A stretch of DNA of 64,000 nt, taken from Oscillospiraceae bacterium. GTDB lineage: Bacteria > Bacillota > Clostridia > Oscillospirales > Oscillospiraceae. Below the pieces are notes generated by a model. It saw nothing but the letters and a program-made list of their open reading frames with translations. It made no database searches and was not told where the DNA came from. Where the stretch lies: contig SVKQ01000012.1 of assembly GCA_015068325.1 (NCBI GenBank), positions 124,001 through 188,000 on the forward strand, given 5' to 3'. Within the stretch, counting starts at the first letter, position 1; the number at the start of each line of letters is the position of its first letter. A program made the position numbers and the translations under genes. Positions 15,491-24,027 of this stretch are shown here, piece by piece.

Positions 15491-16923
15491 GACTCCGCAA
15501 AGATGGCCGATGGGAAGGCCGCATCGTCGTCGGCTACGATGAGAAGGGTGCGCCCATCACGAAAAGCGTTACCGCCATGTCAAAGATGGTCTGCCAGGAG
15601 AAGCTGGAAGAACTCAAAGTGAAGTGCGGCGTCGTCACAGGCAGAGCGAAACCGGACATGCCCTTCGGCGAGTGGATTGACCTGTGGTATCAGACCTGGT
15701 CCAAGCCCGGCCTGCGGATCACAACGCAGCAGTGCTACGAGGATCGGATCTACAATCACATCATTCCGCACGTCGGAGAGATCCCGCTGAACAAGTTGAC
15801 ACAGAGCGACCTCCAGCAGTTCTACGCGGAGCTGAAACGGAACGGTCGGCGTATCCGCCGCGATCTGTTTGGCCCCGGCCTGTCCGACCGCATGGTACGA
15901 TCCTGTCACACCACCTGCAGGATCGCGCTGGAGAAGGCTAAGACGGAGGGATTGATTCGTGTCAATCCGGCTGTGGGCTGCAAGCTGCCGCCCAAGAAGG
16001 CGGGCGAGATGAAGGTCCTCACCCACGAGGAGATGCAGCGGTTTTTGATCCAGGCGAAGGAGGACGGCTTCTACGAGATGATGCTGCTGGAGCTGGCCAC
16101 CGGTATGCGTCGCGGTGAGATCTGTGCGCTGATGTGGGATGATCTGAATCTCCGCACCGGAGAGCTGCACATCCAAAGGCAGGTCATTCATGTGGCGGGC
16201 TCGCTGCATGTGTCGTCGCCGAAGACGAAAGGCTCGGATCGGGTCGTCATTCTGCCGCCGTCCGTGGTGAACGTGCTGCGGGAGCTGAAGGAGCGGACGG
16301 ACTCCCGATGGATGTTCCCATCGCCGGTAAAAGAAGACGCTCCGCTGGATCCGCAGAGCGTCTATCGAAAGATGAAAAAGGTGTTGGCACGGGCGCAGTG
16401 CAAGAACATTCGCTTCCATGATCTGCGCCACACCTTTGCTACCACCGCGCTGGAGCACGGCATGGACGTGAAGACGCTCTCCGCCATCATCGGTCACATC
16501 TCATCGGCGACCACGATTGATATCTACAGCCACATCACCGGCGCCATGCAGCGGCAAGCCGCGCAGAAGATCGAGCGCGGGATCGGCCACAGCGAGGCGT
16601 TTGAGCCCCTCGAAACGCTGGACGACCAACTTCCCACCGAGAACGGAAAACCGCCTGTACGCCCACCGTTCGCCCCGTACAAGGGCAAGGTGCGCAAGCC
16701 CGGTACCGGCGGGATCTACGAGCTGAACGACCACCTCTTTGAGGGCCGCTACTCTCCCACCAACGCCCAGGGCAAGCGCGAGGTACATACGGTCTATGCC
16801 AAGACGAAAGAGGAGTGCGAGGTGCTTCTAGAGAAGATGATCGCCGAGGTGCGGGAGCGGATCAGGGAAGAGAAACGGCGACTGAAAACAAAAGTGAGCA
16901 AGGCGGAAAATGTGGGGCAGTAA
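15454..16923 (+). CDS. tyrosine integrase 2 of element B, with C-terminal extension
   Basis: The 489-residue protein starts at GTG 15454 (AAGGAG upstream), inside integrase 1. It has its own Arm motif (GEGTLRLRKDGRWEGRIVVG) and catalytic residues in TGMRRGE, HDLRHTF, IGHIS and IYSHI. After residue about 400 a second Arm-like segment (GTGGIYELNDHLFEGRYSP) is attached, which ordinary integrases lack. The two recombinases share motifs but are clearly diverged, so the duplication is old. Confidence 0.9.
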   Translation: MARKRKSGEGTLRLRKDGRWEGRIVVGYDEKGAPITKSVTAMSKMVCQEKLEELKVKCGVVTGRAKPDMPFGEWIDLWYQTWSKPGLRITTQQCYEDRIYNHIIPHVGEIPLNKLTQSDLQQFYAELKRNGRRIRRDLFGPGLSDRMVRSCHTTCRIALEKAKTEGLIRVNPAVGCKLPPKKAGEMKVLTHEEMQRFLIQAKEDGFYEMMLLELATGMRRGEICALMWDDLNLRTGELHIQRQVIHVAGSLHVSSPKTKGSDRVVILPPSVVNVLRELKERTDSRWMFPSPVKEDAPLDPQSVYRKMKKVLARAQCKNIRFHDLRHTFATTALEHGMDVKTLSAIIGHISSATTIDIYSHITGAMQRQAAQKIERGIGHSEAFEPLETLDDQLPTENGKPPVRPPFAPYKGKVRKPGTGGIYELNDHLFEGRYSPTNAQGKREVHTVYAKTKEECEVLLEKMIAEVRERIREEKRRLKTKVSKAENVGQ

Positions 16924-17034
16924 ACAAAGAAAAAGGCTGCACATTCATGTGCAGAGGGAAATCTTTGGCTATTGCTGAACCTGTATTTTACGCCAATGCT
17001 GTTTTGTGAAAACTGAACAAGGCTACGACAATCT

Positions 17035-17691
17035 CTATGACTCCCGGCATATTTGTTGACCTTCTAATGTTTCTACAGGGGGAATATAACCCATCATGCT
17101 CAAATTCCACTTCTCAATGAACCATTTATGGTTTTCCTTGAGATAAGGAATGATGACTTTCTTCTCGTCACGGATATGTTCGGTGGAGTATTTATCGTTC
17201 GGATAGCGCTTAAAATCTACCAAAGAATACCTTGTAGAGATTCCGCTCTTTTCAACATGAACATGAGGTGAGTATTTGTGTATGCTCTCATCGGAATGGA
17301 TAATAAACTTGTATCCGTGATGCTCACGCGAAGCGCCTCCCGGAACAATGAAAATATGGAAGATTACAAGAGCCTTGTTGAATTGTGAGATTATTTCTGA
17401 AAGCGACTTATCGTGTTTCAAACCAAATAAATAGCCTTTATGTTCGATATATACATTCGGCAGGCTGAGACATGAAACACCAAATTCGCCTGAAACCGAG
17501 CGGATTTGGTCACCTTCACTTTGCTTGATTCGACTAACCAAGTCGGATGCTGTTTTGACCTGATTCAATGAACAGTTTTTTAGTGAAAAAAGCTTGCGTA
17601 AAGTCCTAAACGGACTGTATATCAGTATTTTTTTGGAATAATCTTTCATCGACATTCCACAAAAATGGATTTGAAATAAGATGAGTTTCAT
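17035..17691 (-). CDS. hypothetical protein with HVHV motif
   Basis: The 218-residue, low-GC product contains YSPHVHVEKSG, which resembles the PHVHV core of DUF4160-type proteins. It also has many Lys and Asp residues and no membrane segment apart from a hydrophobic N terminus. I chose the ATG at 17691 because GAGGG lies seven bases upstream; the longer frame runs into the tRNA gene and cannot be right. It is probably element cargo inserted beside the tRNA. Function unknown. Confidence 0.5.
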   Translation of the reverse strand: MKLILFQIHFCGMSMKDYSKKILIYSPFRTLRKLFSLKNCSLNQVKTASDLVSRIKQSEGDQIRSVSGEFGVSCLSLPNVYIEHKGYLFGLKHDKSLSEIISQFNKALVIFHIFIVPGGASREHHGYKFIIHSDESIHKYSPHVHVEKSGISTRYSLVDFKRYPNDKYSTEHIRDEKKVIIPYLKENHKWFIEKWNLSMMGYIPPVETLEGQQICRES

Positions 17692-17771
17692 TATTTCCCT
17701 CATAACACAAGATGGAATAAAAGCCGCAGAGAGGTGATCCCTGCGGCTCTTTGCGGTAAAAACCGCCGTTT

Positions 17772-17847
17772 TGGTCCGAGTGACAGGATTTGAACCTGCG
17801 GCCTGATGGTCCCAAACCACCCGCGCTACCAACTGCGCTACACCCGG
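17772..17847 (-). tRNA. tRNA-Pro (anticodon UGG)
   Basis: The 76-base gene folds into a normal cloverleaf: acceptor CCGGGTG with CACTCGG (one G-U), D stem GCGC/GCGC, anticodon stem GGTGG/CCATC around TTTGGGA, T stem with TTCAAAT loop, and encoded CCA. It lies at the right edge of the element region and differs in sequence from the truncated copy at 18002-18039. Confidence 0.93.
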
Positions 17848-18001
17848 ATATTCAGTTTTTTGCTTCTGCCGTTGTGGTCAAAGATGTGGTCAAGCGGCGG
17901 TTTTCGGAGTATTTGCGGAATATCCAAAGAGCCGAAACCCCAGTGTTTGCAAGGCTTCCCGGGATTTCGGATTTCTCCGAAACGGCGGGGGTGTTACACG
18001 C
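17848..18001. other. junction segment between intact and truncated tRNA-Pro
   Basis: These 154 bases hold no gene. On the minus strand the words TTTGACCACA and TTGACCACA repeat and GTTTCGGAGAAATCCGAAAT forms an inverted repeat. It is probably the end of an integrated element or an old scar. Confidence 0.4.
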
Positions 18002-18039
18002 TCCCAAATCAAGCGCGATACCAGCTTCGCTACACCCGG
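18002..18039 (-). pseudogene. truncated tRNA-Pro, 5' half only
   Basis: On the minus strand the sequence has the tRNA-Pro acceptor half CCGGGTG, a perfect D stem (GCGA/TCGC) and reads up to the anticodon loop TTTGGGA. The bases after it do not complete the anticodon stem or the T arm. The break inside the anticodon loop is where many tyrosine integrases cross over. It keeps a good promoter upstream, so it is probably the original host gene. Confidence 0.6.
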
Positions 18040-18090
18040 ATTTAGTCCACATGTGCCCAGCAGCGCCGGCGGGTGCTGGAGAGCGTATCT

Positions 18091-18119
18091 ACTATAGCAG
18101 TTTTTTTTGAGGTTGGCAA
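18091..18119 (-). promoter_or_regulatory. promoter of truncated tRNA-Pro
   Basis: On the minus strand TTGCCA and TATAGT are 17 bases apart, about 50 bases before the truncated tRNA. Transcripts from it would cross the scar and could include the intact tRNA-Pro at 17847-17772. Confidence 0.6.
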
Positions 18120-18128
18120 GGGAAAAAT

Positions 18129-18151
18129 GCCGCAGACCGATGATCTGCGGC
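18129..18151 (-). terminator. terminator after metK
   Basis: GCCGCAGA pairs with TCTGCGGC around seven bases, followed on the minus strand by ATTTTTCCC. A second, GC-rich inverted repeat (about 18197-18239) lies between it and the metK stop. Confidence 0.65.
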
Positions 18152-18255
18152 GCGCCTCAACAGTCCGTGGAGCGGGAAAATATCGCGGCGCAGCAGAAGC
18201 GGAGCAGGACGGCCGGGACCCACGGTCGCGGCCGTCCTGAAAAGAAAAAATAAGG

Positions 18256-19440
18256 TCACTGCCCCAGAGCGGCCTTCAGTGCATCGACCCGGTCGGTGTC
18301 CTCCCAGCGAACGCCCAGATCCTCCCGGCCCATATGGCCGTAGGCTGCCAACCGGCGGTAGATGGGCCGGCGCAGGTCCAGGTCCCGGATGATGGCGGTG
18401 GGACGCAGATCGAAGACCCTGTTCACGGCTCCCTCCAGCGCCTCGTCACTGACCACACCGGTGCCGAAGGTCTCCACCAGCACGCTGACAGGACGGGCCA
18501 CACCGATGGCGTAGGCCAGTTGCACCTGGCAGCGGCGGGCCAGCCCAGCGGCCACTACGTTTTTGGCCACCCAGCGGGCGGCATAGGCAGCGCTGCGGTC
18601 CACCTTGGTGGGGTCCTTGCCGGAGAAAGCGCCGCCGCCATGAGGGGCGCTGCCGCCATAGGTGTCCACGATGATCTTGCGGCCGGTGAGACCGGAGTCG
18701 CCCTGAGGTCCGCCGATCACGAAGCGGCCGGTGGGATTCACATAGATCTTCGTATTCTCATCCATCAACTCCACAGGTACGGTGGGGCGGATGACCAGTT
18801 CGATCATGTCGCGGCGGATGTCCTCCAGCGCCACGTCGGGACTGTGCTGGGTGGAGAGGACCACAGTGTCCACCCGCACGGGCTTGCCATTCTCGTCGTA
18901 CTCCACGGTGACCTGGGTCTTGCCGTCTGGTCGCAGATAGTCCACCAGACCCTGCTTGCGCACATTGGTCAGGCGAAGGGCCATCTTCTGTGCCAGTGAG
19001 ATGGGCAGAGGCATCAGCTCCGGCGTCTCGTCGCAGGCGTAGCCGAACATCATGCCCTGGTCGCCGGCACCGTTATCCAGCCCGCTGTCGCCGCTCTCCT
19101 TGGCCTCCAACGATTTGTCCACGCCCATGGCGATGTCGCCGGACTGCTCGTCGATGTTGGTGATGACGGCGCAGGTGTGGCCGTCGAAGCCGTATTTGGC
19201 CCGGTCATAGCCAATGTCCAGCACCACCTGACGGGCGATTTTGGGGATGTCCACGTAGCAGTGGGTGGTGATCTCACCCATGATGTGGATGAGACCGGTG
19301 CTGACGCAGGTCTCACAGGCCACGCGGCCGTTGGGATCCTGCTCCAGAATGGCGTCCAGAACGGCGTCGCTGATCTGATCGCAGATCTTGTCGGGATGTC
19401 CCTCTGTGACGGATTCGGAGGTAAAGAGACGTTTTGCCAT
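18256..19440 (-). CDS. metK: S-adenosylmethionine synthetase
   Basis: This cytoplasmic enzyme makes S-adenosylmethionine from methionine and ATP. The 394-residue length is normal for the family. Signature motifs are visible: [19 protein letters not shown] at the N terminus, the [12 protein letters not shown] loop and [19 protein letters not shown]. The ATG at 19440 has AAAGGAAGG upstream. A SAM-I riboswitch in the leader gives product feedback. It is monocistronic and forms the first core gene after the mobile region. Confidence 0.97.
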   Translation of the reverse strand: MAKRLFTSESVTEGHPDKICDQISDAVLDAILEQDPNGRVACETCVSTGLIHIMGEITTHCYVDIPKIARQVVLDIGYDRAKYGFDGHTCAVITNIDEQSGDIAMGVDKSLEAKESGDSGLDNGAGDQGMMFGYACDETPELMPLPISLAQKMALRLTNVRKQGLVDYLRPDGKTQVTVEYDENGKPVRVDTVVLSTQHSPDVALEDIRRDMIELVIRPTVPVELMDENTKIYVNPTGRFVIGGPQGDSGLTGRKIIVDTYGGSAPHGGGAFSGKDPTKVDRSAAYAARWVAKNVVAAGLARRCQVQLAYAIGVARPVSVLVETFGTGVVSDEALEGAVNRVFDLRPTAIIRDLDLRRPIYRRLAAYGHMGREDLGVRWEDTDRVDALKAALGQ

Positions 19441-19472
19441 GGGAGTTCCTTCCTTTCTTTAGTGCGGGCGCG

Positions 19473-19613
19473 AAAAACGCGCCCTGCCGACGGGGCAGAG
19501 CGCGATGATCGTTTGCTACCCTCATCTTTCGATTCGTTCGCCGGATTTGGCACCTTGCTTTCGCAGGTTGTCGTGGTGTCATCGGGCCGGTCCCTCAACC
19601 ACTCTTGATAAGG
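19473..19613 (-). promoter_or_regulatory. SAM-I (S-box) riboswitch with terminator
   Basis: The minus-strand leader of metK carries the S-box core: CTTATCAAGAG, GAGGGACCGGCCCGATGA, ACAACC, AAGGTGCCAAATCC and GAAAGATGAGGG in order. It is followed by a terminator (GCGCTCTGCC/GGCAGGGCGC with TTTTT, 19473-19504). High SAM should favour termination and lower metK expression. Confidence 0.95.
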
Positions 19614-19679
19614 TATTCAGTTGTCTGCAGGAACACCTGCAAGATGGTATTGTACCACACCGCGATGGATTGTCAATCC

Positions 19680-20543
19680 CTATTCGGTAAAATGTACGTG
19701 GCTGAAAATGTGGTCCTGGCAGAAGCAGTGGTAGCCGGCGCACTTGCTGCAGTAGCGGAACTGGAGGTCGGGATAATCGGAATCTGTCCGGCCGCAGACA
19801 GCACACTTGTGGTGATAGCCCTTCTGTTGCTGCTGCTGGCGCACCGCCCGGCGGAAGTCCACCGCCTGGCCGGAATTCTGCCGCTTGCGTATACCGTTGA
19901 GCCGCTGTACCTCCGGCCATACGAACACCAGAAAGTTCAGCAGCGCCACGATGGGCAACACCACACCCAGCCAACTGCCGGCGATGACGGCGCGGATCAT
20001 GTCAAAGGCGATCAGCGCGGCGTCCAGCCAGGCCAGCCATTTCATCTTTACCGGGATGACGAAAAGCAAGAGCACCTGCATATCGGGGAAAAGAACGGCA
20101 AACGCCAGGAACATGGACAGATTCACATAGGATGTGCCCGCCATGGGGTAGCCGTAATACCCGGTGGCCAGGCTGACCAGCACGGCGGCCAGCACGGACA
20201 GCAGTACGCCGGAGAAGTAGTAGAAATTGAAGCGGGCGGTGCCCCACTCCCGTTCCAGCGTGGAGCCGATCCAGTAATAGAAGTAGAGGGAGACCAGCAG
20301 CCAGAAGGGGCGAAAATCATTGGGCACAAAGACAAAAGTGATGAGCCGCCAGACTTCACCCTTCAACAGACCGCTGAGGTTGAAGTAGAGAAAGCTGATG
20401 GCATTGGCGTCGTTGGCGCGGGTCAGGATATAGAGCAGGTATACGATACCGGTGCCGACCACGATGTACAGCATCAGATTGGAGATGCCAAAGCGTGGGT
20501 GCCGGGCGCAGAAGCGGTCCACAGCGTCGCGGATCCTGGTCAA
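19680..20543 (-). CDS. rhomboid-like membrane protein with zinc ribbon
   Basis: The 287-residue protein has about six membrane segments between residues 20 and 210, and a C-terminal cytoplasmic zinc ribbon (CAVC near 253, CSKC and further Cys/His after it). The segment YFYYWIGSTLEREWGTARF resembles rhomboid helix 2-3, but the GxSG catalytic motif reads AGTSYVN and no helix-6 His motif is visible, so it is probably not a protease. The start is TTG at 20543 after AAGGAGG. Similar proteins occur in Oscillospiraceae; their role is unknown. Confidence 0.65.
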   Translation of the reverse strand: MTRIRDAVDRFCARHPRFGISNLMLYIVVGTGIVYLLYILTRANDANAISFLYFNLSGLLKGEVWRLITFVFVPNDFRPFWLLVSLYFYYWIGSTLEREWGTARFNFYYFSGVLLSVLAAVLVSLATGYYGYPMAGTSYVNLSMFLAFAVLFPDMQVLLLFVIPVKMKWLAWLDAALIAFDMIRAVIAGSWLGVVLPIVALLNFLVFVWPEVQRLNGIRKRQNSGQAVDFRRAVRQQQQQKGYHHKCAVCGRTDSDYPDLQFRYCSKCAGYHCFCQDHIFSHVHFTE

Positions 20544-20628
20544 GGGCGGTTCCTCCTTATCACGGAAATGAGCTTTGCGGATAGTATACGCCTCACAGAG
20601 GGAAAATTCATGACGTTTTTATAAACAA

Positions 20629-21552
20629 TCACCGCTTTTTCCGGCCGATCCGGGCAAAGAGCGGGAAGGTGTGGGGCCAGACGCAGCCGGCGAACAGCAC
20701 CATGATGAAGTAGCGTACCGCGTTGGCGGCCTGGCTGCCGTGAAACAGGGCCAGCAGCGGGGCCTTCAGCACCATCCGCAGCCCTATGATGACAGCCAGC
20801 CCCAGCACCAGCTTCAGTACCTGCCCGACAAAGGACGCGCGGGTATCGAAATGCAGCACCTTTTGGTCATAGAGATAGGAGACTGCCAGCCCCAGAGAGC
20901 AGCCGCACATGGTGCAGGCGTTTTTTACACCGGAAGCCAGATTCTCCGCGTCCACATCGGCGGGGAAGGGGAACAGCAGCACGAAGGCGGTATAGAGCGC
21001 TGACACCAGCACCAGTGCGCCCAACACGAAGGGGATGCTGTTGCGGAAGCTGACCTCATCGCGGAACAAGGGATAGAGAGCGGCCGTCAACGCCAGGGCG
21101 GTCACGAGGGCCACACCCACGTCCAGCGGCGTATGGACACCCAGATACATGCGGGAGAAGGAAACCAGCACTGCTGCCAGCACGCACAACACCCGCAGCC
21201 ATCGGCGGGACGTGCTGACGGCGACGACGCCCATGGTGCCTGCAATGTTTTGGGTGTGGCCGGAGGGGAAGGAGTAGCCGGCCGCCGCTGCCCGTGCCGA
21301 TTCCACGATGGTGAAATCGGGGTCTTGGACCCACGGCCGCGGGATGTGGAACAGCAGCTTGAGAAACTGATTGACGGCGATGCCGAAGAAGCCCACGCTG
21401 AACAGATAGTAGCCGCGGCGTTTGCTGACACACCAGAAAACCAGCACCGCCAGCGCCATGAAGCAGATCTCGTCACCCAGATAAGTCACAGCGGAGAAGA
21501 AGGCGTCGGTCACCGGGTTCCGCAGCCCCTCCAGAAAATACAGAAAGCTCAT
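20629..21552 (-). CDS. PAP2-family membrane phosphatase
   Basis: The 307-residue protein has six or more membrane segments and the three PAP2 phosphatase motifs: KLLFHIPRP, PSGHT and SRMYLGVHTPLDV. Family members remove phosphate from lipid phosphates such as undecaprenyl pyrophosphate or phosphatidic acid at the outer membrane face. The extra 120 C-terminal residues add membrane helices. The ATG has TTGGAGG upstream. The substrate cannot be read from the sequence. Confidence 0.88.
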   Translation of the reverse strand: MSFLYFLEGLRNPVTDAFFSAVTYLGDEICFMALAVLVFWCVSKRRGYYLFSVGFFGIAVNQFLKLLFHIPRPWVQDPDFTIVESARAAAAGYSFPSGHTQNIAGTMGVVAVSTSRRWLRVLCVLAAVLVSFSRMYLGVHTPLDVGVALVTALALTAALYPLFRDEVSFRNSIPFVLGALVLVSALYTAFVLLFPFPADVDAENLASGVKNACTMCGCSLGLAVSYLYDQKVLHFDTRASFVGQVLKLVLGLAVIIGLRMVLKAPLLALFHGSQAANAVRYFIMVLFAGCVWPHTFPLFARIGRKKR

Positions 21553-21683
21553 GTCGGTCCTCCAAGGAAGTATTCGCCGTCAGTATACACGATTTTGTGG
21601 GAAAAGAAAAGAGGAAAACACGCCTGTTTCCCGACAGGCATGCATATGGATGTGCATCTCTGGAAAAAAAGATCGGGGAGGTA

Positions 21684-21750
21684 TTGACAAACGCAGAAAC
21701 GTTGTGTACAATCAAATTATAATTAGATTTTGTAAAATCAAATTGTACAA
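21684..21750 (+). promoter_or_regulatory. gpx-ohrR promoter with OhrR-like operator
   Basis: TTGACA (21684-21689) and TACAAT (21707-21712) are 17 bases apart. AT-rich inverted repeats follow: TACAATCAAATTATAATTAG then ATTTTGTA, and TTTTGTA...GTACAAAA. They resemble the TACAATT-AATTGTA sites of OhrR in Bacillus and overlap the -10 box, so the co-transcribed OhrR probably represses here. Confidence 0.6.
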
Positions 21751-21771
21751 AATAAAACAGGAGGTTGTGAC

Positions 21772-22320
21772 ATGAGCATTTATGATTACAAGCTGATCGC
21801 CGGCGACGGCAGCGAGGTGGATATGGAGCAGTATCGCGGTAAGGTACTGCTGATCGTCAACACCGCCACGGGCTGCGGCTTTACGCCTCACTACGATCCC
21901 ATTGAGAAGATGTACGAGAAGTACCATGACAAGGGCTTTGAGGTCATCGACGTGCCCTGCAACCAGTTTGCCGGCCAGACTCCCGGCACAGACGAGGAGA
22001 TCCACCAGTTCTGCACTTTGAAGTACAACACGCAGTTCCCACAGATGAAGAAGTCCAATGTCAACGGGCCTGACGCACTGCCCCTGTTCACCTATCTGAA
22101 AGGGGAGAAGGGCTTTTCCGGTTTCGGCCACGGGCCTGCCGGGCTGGCCATGAGTGCCATGCTGAAGAAAATCGACAAGAACTACAAGAGCAACCCCGAC
22201 ATCAAGTGGAACTTCACCAAGTTCGTGGTGGATCGGCAGGGCAATGTGGTGGAGCGCTTTGAGCCCACCGCCGACATGAAGAAGGTCGAGGCCTGCGTGG
22301 CTGCGCTGGTGGAGGAGTAA
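21772..22320 (+). CDS. glutathione peroxidase-family thiol peroxidase
   Basis: The 182-residue enzyme reduces peroxides, in bacteria of this kind usually with thioredoxin. Catalytic residues are visible: Cys35 (TATGCGF), Gln69 (NQFAGQ) and Trp in KWNFTKF; a second Cys in HQFCTL is placed like the resolving Cys of Gpx-type thioredoxin peroxidases. AGGAGG precedes the ATG. The ohrR gene follows without a gap, so the pair makes an organic-peroxide response operon. Confidence 0.9.
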   Translation: MSIYDYKLIAGDGSEVDMEQYRGKVLLIVNTATGCGFTPHYDPIEKMYEKYHDKGFEVIDVPCNQFAGQTPGTDEEIHQFCTLKYNTQFPQMKKSNVNGPDALPLFTYLKGEKGFSGFGHGPAGLAMSAMLKKIDKNYKSNPDIKWNFTKFVVDRQGNVVERFEPTADMKKVEACVAALVEE

Positions 22321-22779
22321 ATGGCACAGCGGTACGAACAGTTGAAACTGGAAAACCAGCTCTGCTTTCCCCTTTATGCCTGTGCCAAGGAGATCGTGCG
22401 GCGCTATCAGCCCAGTCTGGATCCGCTGGATCTGACATATACCCAGTATCTGGTGATGATGGCCCTTTGGGAATATGACGCACAGACGGTGAAGGAACTG
22501 GGGCGGAGACTGCGGCTGGACTCCGGCACGCTGACGCCCGTACTGAAGAAACTGGAGGGCAAGGGCTATGTATCCCGCTGTCGCAGCGCGGACGATGAGC
22601 GCAGCGTGGTCATCATCCCCACGGAAGAAGGGCGAGCCCTGAGCGACCGGGCGGCCGGCGTACCCATGGAGATCGGCAGCTGCGTGAAGCTGACGCCGGA
22701 GGAGGCGATCCAGCTCCACACACTGCTGTACCGGGTGCTGGCCGGAATGGAGGAGGAAGAACATGGAACGCAGAAGTGA
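22321..22779 (+). CDS. ohrR: OhrR-type peroxide-sensing MarR regulator
   Basis: The 152-residue MarR-family repressor begins LKLENQLCFPLYAC, with the reactive Cys at position 15 exactly as in Bacillus OhrR, followed by LTYTQYLVMMALWE and a winged HTH. Oxidation of Cys15 by organic peroxides releases DNA. Its ATG directly follows the gpx stop and its end overlaps the next gene by 17 bases. The target is probably the operator before gpx. Confidence 0.88.
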   Translation: MAQRYEQLKLENQLCFPLYACAKEIVRRYQPSLDPLDLTYTQYLVMMALWEYDAQTVKELGRRLRLDSGTLTPVLKKLEGKGYVSRCRSADDERSVVIIPTEEGRALSDRAAGVPMEIGSCVKLTPEEAIQLHTLLYRVLAGMEEEEHGTQK

Positions 22780-23863
22780 GATTGTTCGCGTCAGTATCGT
22801 GGGCATTCTTGCCAACTTGGTATTGGTAGCCTTCAAGGCCGCTGTAGGTCTCATCAGCGGTTCCATCGCCGTGATCCTGGACGCGGTCAACAACTTGAGT
22901 GACGCTCTCTCCTCGGTGATCACCATCGTGGGTACCAAGCTGGCGGGCCGGGCAGCGGATGCGAAGCATCCCTACGGCTACGGCCGCATCGAAAACATCA
23001 GCTCTGTGACCATCGCGGTCATCGTACTGTTGGCAGGGCTGACCTCCTTCCGAGAGTCGCTGGACAAGGCGCTCCATCCAGAAGAGGCCAATTACACGGC
23101 CGTTTCCCTGGTGATCATCGCGGCGGCGGTGGTGGTAAAGCTGCTGCTGGGCCGCTATGTCAAGGGACAGGGCCAAAGACTCAACTCCGACGCACTTATC
23201 GCCTCCGGCAGCGACGCGCTCTTCGACGCTGCCATCTCGGTCTCCACGCTGGTGGCCGCGGCGGTGAGCCTGCTCTGGCATGTCAGCATTGAGGGCTGGC
23301 TGGGCCTGGTCATCTCTGTAGTTATTGTGAAATCTGGCGTGGAGATCCTCATGGAGAGCTTGGGCAGCATCATCGGCCGGCGGGTGGACAGTGAGCTGTC
23401 CGTTCGGCTGAAGGAGTATGTGACGGGCTATCCCCGCGTCCACGGCGCCTATGACCTGATCCTGCACAATTATGGGCCGGAACGGGTCATCGGGTCGGTC
23501 CATGTGGAGGTGGATGACGATCTGACGGCCCGGGAACTGCACCGTCTGACCCGTGAGATCTCCGCAGGTGTCTATCAGGAGTTCGGCATCATTCTGACGG
23601 TGGGCATCTATGCCGCCAACATGGATGTGGCGGGCAGCCGGGAGATTAAGGCGGCGGTGGAGTCCATCGCAGCGGAGTATCCGGAGTTCCGGCAGATCCA
23701 CGCCTTCTATGTGGAGCCGGCGGAAAAGACAGTCACCTTTGACCTGATCCTGGCTTTTGGTTGTGATGCCTCCCGCATCCGGGACGATATCCAGAACCGG
23801 CTGCATGAGCGCTATCCGGAATACCGGTTCGATGTGGTGCTGGATACGGATTTCAGCGATTGA
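22763..23863 (+). CDS. cation diffusion facilitator transporter
   Basis: The 366-residue protein has five to six membrane segments and the CDF metal site (DAVNNLSDALSS, then a second site SGSDALFDAAIS), followed by a cytoplasmic metal-binding dimerisation domain with HVEVDDDLTARELH. CDF proteins export Zn, Mn or Fe by proton exchange. It overlaps ohrR, so metal export is tied to peroxide response; Mn or Fe would make physiological sense, but this is inference. Confidence 0.88.
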   Translation: MERRSEIVRVSIVGILANLVLVAFKAAVGLISGSIAVILDAVNNLSDALSSVITIVGTKLAGRAADAKHPYGYGRIENISSVTIAVIVLLAGLTSFRESLDKALHPEEANYTAVSLVIIAAAVVVKLLLGRYVKGQGQRLNSDALIASGSDALFDAAISVSTLVAAAVSLLWHVSIEGWLGLVISVVIVKSGVEILMESLGSIIGRRVDSELSVRLKEYVTGYPRVHGAYDLILHNYGPERVIGSVHVEVDDDLTARELHRLTREISAGVYQEFGIILTVGIYAANMDVAGSREIKAAVESIAAEYPEFRQIHAFYVEPAEKTVTFDLILAFGCDASRIRDDIQNRLHERYPEYRFDVVLDTDFSD

Positions 23864-23907
23864 AGGGATTACAGAGACTGAGCAGTGTACACCCAATAAT
23901 AAAACGT

Positions 23908-23946
23908 GGTCCCGGCGACAATGTGCGCCGGGACCGCTCTTTTTTG
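23908..23946 (+). terminator. terminator of gpx-ohrR-CDF operon
   Basis: GGTCCCGGCG pairs with CGCCGGGACC around eight bases and is followed by a T run. Confidence 0.85.
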
Positions 23947-24027
23947 CAGACCCTCGTCAGAACTGTCCGGTTTTTAGGACATATCAAAGGCTATACTGGC
24001 CTCATCAAACATAAGGAGGAAAAACGA

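Noticed and set aside
17692-17832. N-terminal extension of the HVHV protein
   Set aside because: It would translate the tRNA-Pro gene and has no ribosome site.
1-18000. Prophage
   Set aside because: Integrases, repressor and LexA are present but no capsid, tail, portal, terminase or lysis genes; relaxase points to mobilizable elements instead.
19605-20624. 339-residue plus-strand ORF rich in His, Gln and Gly
   Set aside because: Shadow of the rhomboid-like gene on the opposite strand; also covers the SAM riboswitch.
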